NCBI GenBank assembly: GCA_050699635.1
Contig: JBOHFK010000006.1
Location: forward strand, 38,466-102,465
Direction: 5' to 3'
DNA length: 64,000 nucleotides
Origin: GCA-003244245 sp050699635
GTDB taxonomy: Bacteria > Actinomycetota > Actinomycetes > Mycobacteriales > Pseudonocardiaceae
Under the pieces are notes generated by a model, which saw nothing but the letters and a program-made list of their open reading frames with translations, was not told where the DNA came from and did not search any database. How positions within the stretch are numbered: position 1 is the first letter of the stretch; the number at the start of each line of letters is the position of its first letter. The position numbers were made by a program, and so were the translations under genes. This document shows positions 51,273-59,018 of the stretch, piece after piece.

Positions 51273-51564
51273 CGGATTGCACCCCTGGGCGCTGGAAAGC
51301 TTCCTTGAGCGTTTCGACTCCTGGGTGGAACTCGAGTCCCCTAAAGATGATCTGCGCTACGTGGTGATGACCTGGATCTTGACACGCTACGACGATCCTT
51401 ACCAGGGAGTCCGGCGAGAGGAAGGCTTCGAAAATCTATGGTTCGGCGCCGTGCCGAAATCGGACGACGGAGCCGGAAATGTTGTCGTCTGCTCGTACTG
51501 GATCAAAGAGTCCACTCGCATCGTGCGCTGTGACAATTTCGGCACGCTAAGTTTGCCGCTTTGA
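51265..51564 (+). CDS. Unrecognised 99-residue partner of the Panacea antitoxin (candidate toxin)
   Basis: A 99-residue protein from GTG 51265, overlapping the antitoxin end by 8 bp. The sequence (WALESFLERFDSWVELESPK, DDPYQGVRREEGFENLWFG, VVVCSYWIKESTRIVRCDNF) suggests a small alpha/beta fold with an aromatic core, reminiscent of RelE/ParE-size toxins, but no diagnostic catalytic pattern is evident. Position next to a Panacea gene is the only functional clue. I could not place it in a known family. Confidence 0.6.
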   Translation: MPNGLHPWALESFLERFDSWVELESPKDDLRYVVMTWILTRYDDPYQGVRREEGFENLWFGAVPKSDDGAGNVVVCSYWIKESTRIVRCDNFGTLSLPL

Positions 51565-51834
51565 GGACGCCTGCACAACCACGGGCCGCGCGTTTGAGGT
51601 CATGGTCGTTTCAAGATCGGGTGCGGCGGTAAACTGCTCGTCGTTCCCCATGTCGTTTTGTACGTCGGTTCGACGACCAGCGCGCGGGCGGCGCCGCGAG
51701 GACAGGGCACCCGCCGCGCAGAGCCGCAGGCCTCACAGGGCCGGGGCAGGCTTCAGCCGGGCCGGCGTAGCCCGTGTGTGCCGATTGGGGTTCGGCCCGG
51801 CACTCATAACTCAGGCGCGTCAGGTGAGCGCAGT
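51565..51834. other. Gene-poor stretch after the Panacea pair
   Basis: High-GC sequence with only weak overlapping frames; no start, repeat or RNA signature was recognised. Confidence 0.4.
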
Positions 51835-51978
51835 CGGTGGACGTGCCGCGAGGTGTCATCTGGCACGGTCCTGCTGGTGACGTCGCACCGCTACGCCGAC
51901 GGGGATACTGTCGAGTTGATCGTGCGGACCGTCGGCGACGAGGTGATCGTGTCGGACGGCGGCGAGTTCTTGGCGCGG
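51835..51978 (+). pseudogene. DUF1828 protein N-terminal fragment
   Basis: WTCREVSSGTVLLVTSHRYA, DGDTVELIVRT and VIVSDGGEFLARRE match the first half of DUF1828 proteins. The 5' end has no start in frame, and the homology stops exactly where the tRNA-Ser-like segment begins (51979), so the gene appears cut at an integration junction. Confidence 0.5.
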
Positions 51979-52003
51979 CGTGAACCCCTCACGCGCTTTC
52001 GAG
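51979..52003 (+). repeat. Copy of the tRNA-Ser(CGA) anticodon/variable-arm segment
   Basis: CGTGAACCCCTCACGCGCTT plus TCGAG matches 53112-53135 within tRNA-Ser(CGA) except for one extra C. The matched part covers the variable arm to the anticodon loop. It may be the far att remnant of a 1.1-kb insert that carries the second HigBA pair. Confidence 0.5.
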
Positions 52004-52297
52004 ATCTGCGCTCGACACTCCAACCCAGATCGCCGGGCGCGTTTCAGCACGTCACTGGCTCCGCATGTCCCCAAGGAACGCAGGTGGTCAAAGGTGATTA
52101 CCACCGGAATTGCCCTCTGGCGGCTCCTCGTTCCGGCCCGGCCACCGCCGGTCTGCTTGGTCATCCCTTGGGTGCGCCGTACGGACGTGCCCCAACGGTG
52201 TGCGTCAGAAGGTCTGAGATGGGCGATGATCTTTGGCTTGCTTCGTCGTGCAGCATCAAGCCGGTCGGGTAGTTACGGGGCGCGACACGAAGTCCTA
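52004..52297. other. Gap before the second HigBA pair
   Basis: No convincing frame is present. GC falls towards the HigBA promoter. Confidence 0.4.
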
Positions 52298-52327
52298 TAG
52301 CATGGAATACATATATCAGATATGCTA
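52298..52327. promoter_or_regulatory. Operator/promoter of the second HigBA pair
   Basis: TAGCAT (52298-52303) and ATGCTA (52322-52327) are inverted arms around an AT-rich centre (ATACATATATCAG). TATGCT at 52321-52326 can act as a -10 box, 15 bases before the toxin ATG. The layout resembles the first HigBA operator. Confidence 0.5.
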
Positions 52328-52341
52328 AGTTGCGTCCCTCA

Positions 52342-52689
52342 ATGTGGGAGATTGAGGTCAGTGACGAGTTCGAGGCCTGGTGGAGGGAGCTGGACATTGA
52401 TCAACAAGAGCTTGTTGACCAGCGACTTCGGCTGCTTAGCGACCACGGCCCAGGCCTCGGCAGGCCAGCTGTCGACACGTTGGTCGGATCGAACCTCGCC
52501 AACCTCAAGGAGTTGCGGGCGGGCACCATCAGGGTGCTGTTCGCCTTCGATCCTCGTCGTACGGCGATTTTGCTGCTCGGAGGCGACAAGCGAGGTCAGT
52601 GGAACCGCTGGTACCACGAAGCCATCCCAGCAGCAGAGCGCATCTATGCACGCCACCTAAGAGAGATAGAGCGTCAGGAGGGTCGGTGA
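52342..52689 (+). CDS. HigB/RelE-type toxin, second copy
   Basis: A 115-residue protein from ATG 52342 (MWEIEVSDEFEAWWRELDID). VDTLVGSNLANLKELRAGTI and RVLFAFDPRRTAILLLGGDK match Gp49-like HigB toxins, which cleave mRNA at the ribosome. It is only distantly similar to the island copy at 5.5 kb. The antitoxin gene begins one base after its stop. Confidence 0.85.
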   Translation: MWEIEVSDEFEAWWRELDIDQQELVDQRLRLLSDHGPGLGRPAVDTLVGSNLANLKELRAGTIRVLFAFDPRRTAILLLGGDKRGQWNRWYHEAIPAAERIYARHLREIERQEGR

Positions 52690-52690
52690 G

Positions 52691-53077
52691 ATGACCAAGA
52701 ACTACCGGGCACTGCAAGTTGAGCTAGAAGCCCGGCCAGACCACGACCAGCGTGCCGCAGAAGCCAAGGCCGCCCTCGGGGCGCAAGACGACGCCTACTT
52801 TCGTCGTTTGAGCGAACTGCGTCACGCTCGCCACATGACCCAGGTCGCTCTCGCTGAGCGTCTGCACATGGTGCAGCCCTCGATCTCTCGGCTTGAGCGC
52901 CAAGCCGATCTCTACGTGTCGACGCTGCGCCGCTACATCGAAGCCATCGGTGGTCGGCTGGAGATCCATGCCGTGTTCCCCGACCTCGACGCGGAGCTGC
53001 GACTCGACGACTTCGAAGCCCTCGATCGGGACAACCCCGATGTGGGCGATGCCTCAAAGCTTCGAGAAGCGCTGTAG
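52691..53077 (+). CDS. HigA-type XRE antitoxin, second copy
   Basis: A 128-residue protein. The HTH is at about 45-75 (MTQVALAERLHMVQPSISRL), followed by the tail VSTLRRYIEAIGGRLEIHAV and an acidic C-terminus that probably wraps the toxin. The stop codon lies directly against the encoded CCA of the convergent tRNA-Ser gene. Confidence 0.86.
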   Translation: MTKNYRALQVELEARPDHDQRAAEAKAALGAQDDAYFRRLSELRHARHMTQVALAERLHMVQPSISRLERQADLYVSTLRRYIEAIGGRLEIHAVFPDLDAELRLDDFEALDRDNPDVGDASKLREAL

Positions 53078-53167
53078 TGGCGGTAGCGGTGGGATTTGAA
53101 CCCACGGAGGACGTGAACCCTCACGCGCTTTCGAGGCGCGCTCCTTCGGCCGCTCGGACACGCTACC
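53078..53167 (-). tRNA. tRNA-Ser (anticodon CGA)
   Basis: On the minus strand GGTAGCG pairs with CGCTACC. The anticodon loop CTCGAAA sits in a GCGCGC/GCGCG stem, giving CGA. A long variable arm (TGAGGGTTCACGTCCTCC) and a GGGTTCAAATCCC T-arm follow. Discriminator G and encoded CCA (53078-53080) complete the gene. A partial copy of its middle lies at 51979-52003. Confidence 0.97.
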
Positions 53168-53201
53168 GTCGGCGAGGATACCGGATCGCGCGGCGCAGCA
53201 G

Positions 53202-53681
53202 TCACGGGCGCCGCAGCCGCATGAACTCGGTCAACAGAGCAGCGCACTCCTCGGCGAGGACGCCACCGTGAACCTCGAGACGGTGGTTGAGCCGACGGTC
53301 CCGGACAACGTCCCACAGCGAGCCGACCGCACCAGTTTTGGGCTCCCAGGCACCGAACACCAGCCGGTCCACCCGGGCCGCCACCAGCGCGCCGGCGCAC
53401 ATGGTGCACGGCTCCACAGTGACCGCCAGCGTGCAGCCAGCCAGCCGCCAGCCACTGCCCAACCGTGCCGCCCCGGCGCGCAGGACCAGCAGCTCAGCGT
53501 GTGCGGTCGGGTCCCCGGTGGCTTCACGCGCATTGCACGCGGCCGCCAGCTCGACCCCGGCAGCGTCCACCAGCACGGCACCGATCGGCACATCCCCGGT
53601 CGCCACAGCGCCACCGGCCACCTCAAGCGCCCGCCGGACCAGCGCCACGTCGGCCGGTGCGGCCGCCACAGTCACCGTCAT
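53202..53681 (-). CDS. tadA: tRNA-specific adenosine deaminase TadA
   Basis: A 159-residue protein from ATG 53681. The zinc site is HAELLVL with the catalytic Glu, and PCTMCAGALV supplies the two cysteines. FGAWEPKTGAVGSLWDV is typical of TadA. It converts A34 to inosine in tRNA-Arg(ACG). The start overlaps the upstream gene's stop by 4 bp. Confidence 0.93.
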   Translation of the reverse strand: MTVTVAAAPADVALVRRALEVAGGAVATGDVPIGAVLVDAAGVELAAACNAREATGDPTAHAELLVLRAGAARLGSGWRLAGCTLAVTVEPCTMCAGALVAARVDRLVFGAWEPKTGAVGSLWDVVRDRRLNHRLEVHGGVLAEECAALLTEFMRLRRP

Positions 53682-54163
53682 CCCGGTTGCTTCTCCAGCA
53701 GCGCGGACAGCTGCGACCGGAATCCGCACCGCTGGGCGATCATGTCGAGCTGCTCGTCCGGGTACAGGTCCACCTCGTCGATGATGACCTGCATCTCCTC
53801 CGCCGGTAGCCCGACGTCAGCAAGCAGGCCAAGGTCGCCCTCCGGCCAGACGTCGTCGGCGTCTACTGCGTCGTCTTCGGGGACCTCGACGCGCAGCAGG
53901 TCCAGGACGTCAGCGGCGACGTCGTAATCCAACGCGGCGCCGGCGTCCGACAGCAGCAACGACACCCCACCAGGCACCGGCCGCACCACGACGAAGAACT
54001 CGTCATCAACGTCGAGCAGGCCGAAAATCGCCCCGGTGGACCGCTGACCGCGCAGCTCTGTGATGGCCGCGTCGAGGTCTCGCAAGGAGGCAGCATCCAG
54101 TTTGCTGCACTGCCAGCGCCCATCTTCGCGAACCACGGCGACGGCGAAGCCGGTAACCGTCAT
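53678..54163 (-). CDS. tRNA adenosine deaminase-associated protein
   Basis: A 161-residue acidic protein of the actinobacterial family that always neighbours tadA (TIGR03941 type): TGFAVAVVREDGRWQCSKL, IFGLLDVDDEFFVVVRPVPG, LDYDVAADVLDLL. Its function is unknown; coupling to TadA by an ATGA overlap suggests a shared complex or stoichiometry. An alternative GTG start lies two codons upstream. Confidence 0.85.
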   Translation of the reverse strand: MTVTGFAVAVVREDGRWQCSKLDAASLRDLDAAITELRGQRSTGAIFGLLDVDDEFFVVVRPVPGGVSLLLSDAGAALDYDVAADVLDLLRVEVPEDDAVDADDVWPEGDLGLLADVGLPAEEMQVIIDEVDLYPDEQLDMIAQRCGFRSQLSALLEKQPG

Positions 54164-54253
54164 GCCCACAGTATGCGCCGTCTGTCACGGTACGGACCTA
54201 CGATCACGTGACCACCCCCCGAACAGGAGGATAAGGTGCGAGGATGAGGGGTT

Positions 54254-55516
54254 GTGAGCAGGCCCAGCCCCCGTCACCAGCGGCGCCCGAGTAGCATTTC
54301 CGGGCGCTGTTCGCCCAGCGTGGGCACGACCGACCTGGTGTGCGCCGCCAGGATCCTGCAGCCGCACACCGTCGCGCTGCGCCGGGCCCTGCACCGGCGC
54401 CCGGAGCAGGGACTTCAGCTTCCCGAGACGCAGTCGGCGGTAGTGCAGTCCTTGGCCGGCTTCCCCGTGCAGGTGCACCCGGGCGGCGACGGCATCACGT
54501 CGGTGATCGGGGTGATCGAGGGGGCCAGGCCGGGGCCGACCGTGCTGTTGCGGGCGGACATGGACGCGCTGCCGGTGACCGAGCAGTCGGGAGTGCCGTT
54601 CAGTTCGGAGCTGCCGGGCTCGATGCACGCCTGCGGGCACGACACCCACGTCGCGATGCTGGCCTCCGCAGCGCGGCTGCTCGCGGCGCGGCGCGGCGAG
54701 CTGGCCGGCCGGGTGCTGCTGATGTTCCAGCCGGGCGAGGAGGGCTTCCACGGGGCGCGGCACATGCTCGATGAGGGCCTGCTGGAGGTCGCCGGGACGC
54801 CGCAACGGGCACTGGCGCTGCACATCACCTCCACGCTGGACAGCGGGCTGGTGCAGACCAGGCCGGGTGCCATCATGGCGTCCTCGGATGTGCTTCGGGT
54901 GACCGTCACCGGCCGCGGCGGCCATGCCAGCGCACCGCAGAACGCGGTGGACCCGGTGCCGGCCGCCGCCGCGATGGTCGGCGCGCTCCAAGTCATGATC
55001 ACCCGGACGCTCAGTGTGTTCGATCCGGCGGTGCTCACCGTGACCCGGATCGCCGCGGGCACCACATCCAATATCATCCCGGAGACCGCGGAGCTGGAAG
55101 GCACCATCCGGGCCCTGTCCGAGTACACCCGCATCAAGCTGCACGAGGAGGTCCGCCGGGTGTGCGAGCACGTCGCGGCGGCCCATGGCTGCGTCGCCAC
55201 GGTGGCGATCGAGCACGGCTACCCGGTCACCGTCAACGACTACGAGGTGAGTAACCAGGTGATAGACCTAGCCCGCTCGGTACTCGGCGACCGCCAGGCC
55301 GAGCCCATGCCGGATCCGCTGATGGGCGCCGAGGACTTCTCCTACGTCCTGGCCAAGGTGCCCGGCGCGATGGCGTTCCTCGGCGCCTGCCCGTCCGGGC
55401 ACGACCCGGACACCGCGCCGGCGAATCACTCCAACCGGGCGATGTTCGACGAGTCGGCGATGGTGCACGGAGTGGCCCTCTACGCCGGCTTCGCCCTGGA
55501 GGCGCTGCGACCGTGA
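54254..55516 (+). CDS. M20-family amidohydrolase (hippurate/IAA-amino acid hydrolase type)
   Basis: A 420-residue protein. Metal ligands are visible in SMHACGHDTHVAMLA, FQPGEEGFHGARHML (Glu pair), LALHITS and, near the end, APANHSNRAMFDES. GRGGHASAPQNAVDPVPAAA belongs to the dimerisation domain. It hydrolyses N-acyl amino acids or similar amides. The start is uncertain: GTG 54254 gives a 25-residue extension before family homology, and GTG 54320 is possible. The stop overlaps the tyrA start by 4 bp. Confidence 0.9.
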   Translation: MSRPSPRHQRRPSSISGRCSPSVGTTDLVCAARILQPHTVALRRALHRRPEQGLQLPETQSAVVQSLAGFPVQVHPGGDGITSVIGVIEGARPGPTVLLRADMDALPVTEQSGVPFSSELPGSMHACGHDTHVAMLASAARLLAARRGELAGRVLLMFQPGEEGFHGARHMLDEGLLEVAGTPQRALALHITSTLDSGLVQTRPGAIMASSDVLRVTVTGRGGHASAPQNAVDPVPAAAAMVGALQVMITRTLSVFDPAVLTVTRIAAGTTSNIIPETAELEGTIRALSEYTRIKLHEEVRRVCEHVAAAHGCVATVAIEHGYPVTVNDYEVSNQVIDLARSVLGDRQAEPMPDPLMGAEDFSYVLAKVPGAMAFLGACPSGHDPDTAPANHSNRAMFDESAMVHGVALYAGFALEALRP

Positions 55517-56484
55517 CCGAACGCACGCTGAGCGTTATCGGGTTGGGTTTGATCGGCGGGTCGCTGCTGCGCGCCGCGGAGGGCGCCGGGTGGAAGGTCC
55601 GGGGCGCCACGAGGTCCGAGGCGACGGCCACCGCGGCCCGCAACGCCGGCTTCGACGTCACAGCCTCGATCGAGGACTTGGCCGTGAGCACGGCCGACGA
55701 CGACCTGGTGGTCCTCGCGGTACCCCTGCCTTCGGTGGTCGACGTGCTGCCGGTGCTGGCGCGCCACGCCCCGCGCTGCCGGCTCACCGACGTGGTGAGC
55801 GTCAAGCAGCCCGTCGCGGCGGCGGTGGCCCGGCACACCCCGCGAGTCCGCTACGTCGGCGGGCACCCGATGGCGGGCGGGTCCGACTCCGGCTGGGCGG
55901 CCGGATCAGCGACCCTGTTCACCGGCGCGTCCTGGGTGGTCGGCAGCGACGACGGCGCCGACCCGGAGGTGTGGGCGCAGGTCGCCCAGCTCGCCTTGGA
56001 TTGCGGGGCGCAGGTGGTGCCGGCCGGCGCTGCGGAGCACGATGCCGCGGTGGCCCGGATCTCGCACCTGCCGCACGTGCTGGCCGCCGTACTCGCCTCG
56101 GTAGGTGCCGACGGCGGGCCGTTGGCGATGGCGCTGGGCGCGGGTTCGTTCACCGACGGCACCCGGGTGGCGGCGTCCAGCCCGGAACTGGTCCGCGCGA
56201 TGTGCGAAGGCAACCGCGACGCACTGCTCGACGCGGTGGACGACGCGCTGGGCCGGCTGGGCGCGGCCCGCGGCTCGCTGGCCTCCACCGGCGCGCTGGA
56301 AGCCACCCTCCGCGCCGGCCACCACGCGCGCCAGACGTTCGACACCGCACGCAACGGGGCGCACCACGACACCGTCGACGTCGACCTCACCTCCCCTGGC
56401 GCATTTGCCCAGCTACGTGAGCTCGCCCAGCAAGGCGCCCGGGTCGTCTCCCTCCACGACACCCGCTGCCAGGTCCGGATGTGA
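55513..56484 (+). CDS. tyrA: Prephenate dehydrogenase
   Basis: A 323-residue protein from GTG 55513. The NAD-binding motif is VIGLGLIGGSLLRAAEGAGW, and the catalytic region GGHPMAGGSDSGWAA contains the histidine that contacts prephenate; ISHLPHVLAAVL is the second signature. It makes 4-hydroxyphenylpyruvate for tyrosine synthesis. No ACT domain is seen, so feedback control by that route is not expected. Confidence 0.92.
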   Translation: MTERTLSVIGLGLIGGSLLRAAEGAGWKVRGATRSEATATAARNAGFDVTASIEDLAVSTADDDLVVLAVPLPSVVDVLPVLARHAPRCRLTDVVSVKQPVAAAVARHTPRVRYVGGHPMAGGSDSGWAAGSATLFTGASWVVGSDDGADPEVWAQVAQLALDCGAQVVPAGAAEHDAAVARISHLPHVLAAVLASVGADGGPLAMALGAGSFTDGTRVAASSPELVRAMCEGNRDALLDAVDDALGRLGAARGSLASTGALEATLRAGHHARQTFDTARNGAHHDTVDVDLTSPGAFAQLRELAQQGARVVSLHDTRCQVRM

Positions 56485-56638
56485 TCATTACGCCGCGAGA
56501 CATTCGCGCCAGAAGCCGTACTTCATCCCGGAAGAGTTGACCAGGCCGGCCAGGTGCGGCGCGGGTCTCGGGAGGGGTCCCCAGCGGTGCGCGCTAGACA
56601 GCGTGCGCACACTCCGCCCGTCCCACTGGAGGTTCGGC

Positions 56639-57163
56639 ATGGCCGTCAACGAGATCGAGTACGAGGCCCGGTACTGCTGGATCCCGCAGTTCACCCTTCT
56701 GATCGTCGCGACGGCGATCATGGGCGCGGGGGCACTGTTGCCGGGCCTATCGGTGGCGGACCGGATCATCGTCGTGATCGTCTTCTGGGTTTCGGGCCTG
56801 GTGCTCATCGCCATGGCCCGGCGGCGACGGGGCCAGCTGGCCCTGCGGGTGGACGCTCGTGGGATCGCGTTCGGCGCCCCCCGTAAGGTCGATGTGCCGT
56901 GGGGAGACCTTGAGGCAGTGGTGGTTTTCCCCGTCCGACGTATCCGCCATATCGGCCTCCAGCGCCGGGTGGGGGCTGAGGCCTTGCCGGGTGGCCCCGG
57001 TCGGGTGACCCGGGCGCTCAACCAGGCCATCGTGCCCGGCCTTCCCGGCGATGTGGTCAACACGTGCCTGCCGATCAGCGGCTGGGGGTTGGATCTGGAA
57101 CGGATGACCGCGGCGGTCGCCGCGCACGCCCCAGGCGTGCGGGTCTACGACCTCACACAGTGA
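56639..57163 (+). CDS. Two-helix membrane protein with a PH-like C-terminal domain
   Basis: A 174-residue protein from ATG 56639 behind CTGGAGG. Two helices (FTLLIVATAIMGAGALLPGL and IIVVIVFWVSGLVLIAMARR) are followed by a beta-rich region (LALRVDARGIAFGAPRKVDV, PWGDLEAVVVF). The layout suggests a small bacterial PH-like domain at the membrane, but no family was recognised with certainty. Confidence 0.6.
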   Translation: MAVNEIEYEARYCWIPQFTLLIVATAIMGAGALLPGLSVADRIIVVIVFWVSGLVLIAMARRRRGQLALRVDARGIAFGAPRKVDVPWGDLEAVVVFPVRRIRHIGLQRRVGAEALPGGPGRVTRALNQAIVPGLPGDVVNTCLPISGWGLDLERMTAAVAAHAPGVRVYDLTQ

Positions 57164-57222
57164 CCGGAGAGCGATCTGGATAACGACGGTCACCTTGGCG
57201 ACCCGCCGCGATCACCACCTAG

Positions 57223-57246
57223 ACTGGTACTATATCTCGTACCAGT
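57223..57246. promoter_or_regulatory. Operator of the YefM/YoeB pair
   Basis: ACTGGTAC (57223-57230) and GTACCAGT (57239-57246) are perfect 8-bp inverted arms with an 8-bp AT-rich centre. The palindrome lies 16 bp before the antitoxin start; YefM antitoxins bind such sites. Confidence 0.6.
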
Positions 57247-57261
57247 TAAGAGGAGGATGCT

Positions 57262-57513
57262 GTGGCGATCACGGCCAGTGAGGCGCGTAGATCTCTGTTC
57301 CCCCTCATCGAACAGGTCAACAACGACCACATCGCCATCGAGATCACCTCGAAGAAGGGCAACGCGGTCCTGCTCTCCCGCGAGGACTACGACGCCATGC
57401 AGGAGACCGCCTTCCTGCTGCGCTCACCGGCGAATGCAGCCTGGCTGATGCAGAGCATCGCCCAGGCCCGTCTCGGTCAGGTCAGCGAGCATGCGCTGGA
57501 CGAGCGCCCGTGA
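57262..57513 (+). CDS. yefM: YefM-family antitoxin
   Basis: An 83-residue protein from GTG 57262 behind GAGGAGGA. TASEARRSLFPLIEQVNNDH, IEITSKKGNAVLLSREDYDA and MQETAFLLRSPANAAWL are classic YefM. It represses its operon and blocks YoeB. The stop overlaps the toxin start by 4 bp. Confidence 0.93.
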   Translation: MAITASEARRSLFPLIEQVNNDHIAIEITSKKGNAVLLSREDYDAMQETAFLLRSPANAAWLMQSIAQARLGQVSEHALDERP

Positions 57514-57764
57514 GGTTGGTCTTCACCGACGACGGCTGGACGGACTGCCAACACTGGCAGGACAAGGATCGCCAGCTGGTCAAGCGGCTCAACAGGCTGC
57601 TCGCTGAGGTACTGCGCGACCCGGACGAGGGCATCGGCAAGCCGGAGCGGCTGCGCCATCTGCTCTCCGGGGCACGCTCGCGGCGGATCAACGACGAGCA
57701 CCGGCTGGTCTACCTCGTTGAGGGTGGCGACGTGATTGTCCTGTCCGCCCGCTACCACTACTAA
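57510..57764 (+). CDS. yoeB: YoeB-family ribosome-dependent mRNA endonuclease toxin
   Basis: An 84-residue protein from GTG 57510. VFTDDGWTDCQHWQDKDRQL, PERLRHLLSGARSRRINDEH RLVY and the C-terminal SARYHY are the YoeB signature; the final His-Tyr are catalytic in known YoeB. It cleaves mRNA in the ribosomal A site. Confidence 0.94.
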   Translation: MRLVFTDDGWTDCQHWQDKDRQLVKRLNRLLAEVLRDPDEGIGKPERLRHLLSGARSRRINDEHRLVYLVEGGDVIVLSARYHY

Positions 57765-57829
57765 CGGCTGCTCGAGCTGCTGGGCCGCGTCGAGCGGAAA
57801 GATCGTCGTGCCCACCGGCCTGACCCGAA

Positions 57830-57890
57830 GATCACGGTTCGGGTGCCTTGGACGACAATATGTGTCACCCAGGGCACCCAAACCGTGATC
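57830..57890. repeat. Long palindrome between yoeB and the Clp_N gene
   Basis: GATCACGGTTCGGGTGCC (57830-57847) pairs with GGCACCCAAACCGTGATC (57873-57890), one mismatch in 18; the pairing continues for a few bases inwards (TTGG with CCCA). It lies between convergent genes. It could be a bidirectional terminator or a dispersed intergenic palindrome. Confidence 0.65.
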
Positions 57891-57905
57891 AACCATTGCG
57901 AGCGC

Positions 57906-58643
57906 CTACGACTCTGTCGGCCAAGCGACGATCACGGACGCGAGCGCCGCGCGGACGTTGTCCTCGGTGGTGCTCTTGTCGAGGCCTAGTCCGGTGAGCA
58001 CCCCGGCGCCTTCCTCGAGTTCGAGGAGCGCGAGCAGGATGTGCTCGGTGCCGACGTAGTTGTGGCCCAGTCGCAGGGCCTCCCGGAAGGTGAGCTCCAG
58101 CGCCTTGCGTGCCTGGGCGTCGTACGGGATCAGGTCCGGCACCTGCTCGGATGCCGGCGGTAGCTTGGCTAGCACCGTTCGCCGCAGCGTCTCCAGCACA
58201 ACACCCTGAGCCGTGATCACCTTCGCGGCGAGGGCGTCGGGATCGATAAGCAGACCCAACGCCAGGTGCTCGGGCGCGATGTGGGCATTGCCCGCCGCCC
58301 GAGCCTCGTTCTGAGCCGCCATCACCACGTTGCGGGCTCGCGGGGTGAAGCGGCGGAAACCCTGTGCGGGATCGAGGTCCAGGGTCGATCCCTTGGAGAC
58401 GAACCGCTTCTGCGCGGCCTGCTTGGTGACCCCCATGCTCTTACCGATGTCGGTCCAGGACGCACCGGAGCGTCGTGCCCGGTCGACGAAGTGGCCAATC
58501 AGGTGGTCGGCGACCTCGCCGAGATGCTCCGCGGCGAGCACCGCATCAGCGAGCTGGTCGAGTGCATCGGAATGCACCGAGGTGATCGCCTCGATCAGCT
58601 CGTCCAACCGGACGGTGGTAGACATCGGCACTGGCTTCGTCAT
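57906..58643 (-). CDS. Clp N-terminal-domain protein with HTH-like N-terminus
   Basis: A 245-residue protein from ATG 58643. Residues 45-80 contain an HTH-like stretch (SGASWTDIGKSMGVTKQAAQ KRF). From about 90 to 235 two Clp_N repeats follow (FRRFTPRARNVVMAAQNEAR, HIAPEHLALGLL; then ALRLGHNYVGTEHILLALLE). No ATPase domain follows. This is the ClpC adaptor/substrate-docking fold used as a stand-alone protein, probably a DNA-binding regulator or decoy docking module. Two direct repeats upstream may be its operator. Confidence 0.82.
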   Translation of the reverse strand: MTKPVPMSTTVRLDELIEAITSVHSDALDQLADAVLAAEHLGEVADHLIGHFVDRARRSGASWTDIGKSMGVTKQAAQKRFVSKGSTLDLDPAQGFRRFTPRARNVVMAAQNEARAAGNAHIAPEHLALGLLIDPDALAAKVITAQGVVLETLRRTVLAKLPPASEQVPDLIPYDAQARKALELTFREALRLGHNYVGTEHILLALLELEEGAGVLTGLGLDKSTTEDNVRAALASVIVAWPTES

Positions 58644-58651
58644 ACGTCCAC

Positions 58652-58694
58652 CATAAGTTGACGATATCAACATTGTCAATCATAAGTAGACGAT
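58652..58694. promoter_or_regulatory. Direct repeats and promoter upstream of the Clp_N gene
   Basis: CATAAGTTGACGAT (58652-58665) and CATAAGTAGACGAT (58681-58694) are 13/14 identical, 29 bp apart. On the minus strand TTGACA followed about 17-18 bases later by TATGGT gives a -35/-10 pair between them. This is an expected layout for an HTH-regulated promoter. Confidence 0.5.
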
Positions 58695-58741
58695 CCCGCT
58701 TCTCACACCCACCCCGGGACCACATCAGGTCGGCAGAACCA

Positions 58742-58821
58742 CCCTGGTGTCGCCGAGCTCGACCAGATGGCTGTTCGCCCCGCCATCGGCAGCCGTGCTG
58801 TCGAACTCGGCGACACCAGGG
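58742..58821. repeat. 80-bp element with 22-bp inverted ends
   Basis: The arms at 58742-58763 (CCCTGGTGTCGCCGAGCTCG plus AC) and 58800-58821 are inverted copies with one mismatch, and 36 bp lie between. No gene is inside. It resembles a small non-autonomous repeat or a large hairpin. Confidence 0.65.
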
Positions 58822-59018
58822 CTGCGTGGACGGGCACCCATCACGACCGCGAGACGCTGGCTACGCAACGAAGGGGTACCCGACAATGATGGCGTGGTGA
58901 CACCGAGCGAGGGGTCGGATCGGCTTCGCACCGCTACTTCGGCTGGGCCTGGAACTGCTGGCCGGATGACAGTGTGCAAGCGCGACACCGCTGGCTGGCT
59001 TCGCAGCCAGGGCGACCC
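58822..59018. other. Intergenic region before the amidase
   Basis: No gene is supported here. A GTG at 58974 in the amidase frame is a possible alternative start. Confidence 0.4.
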
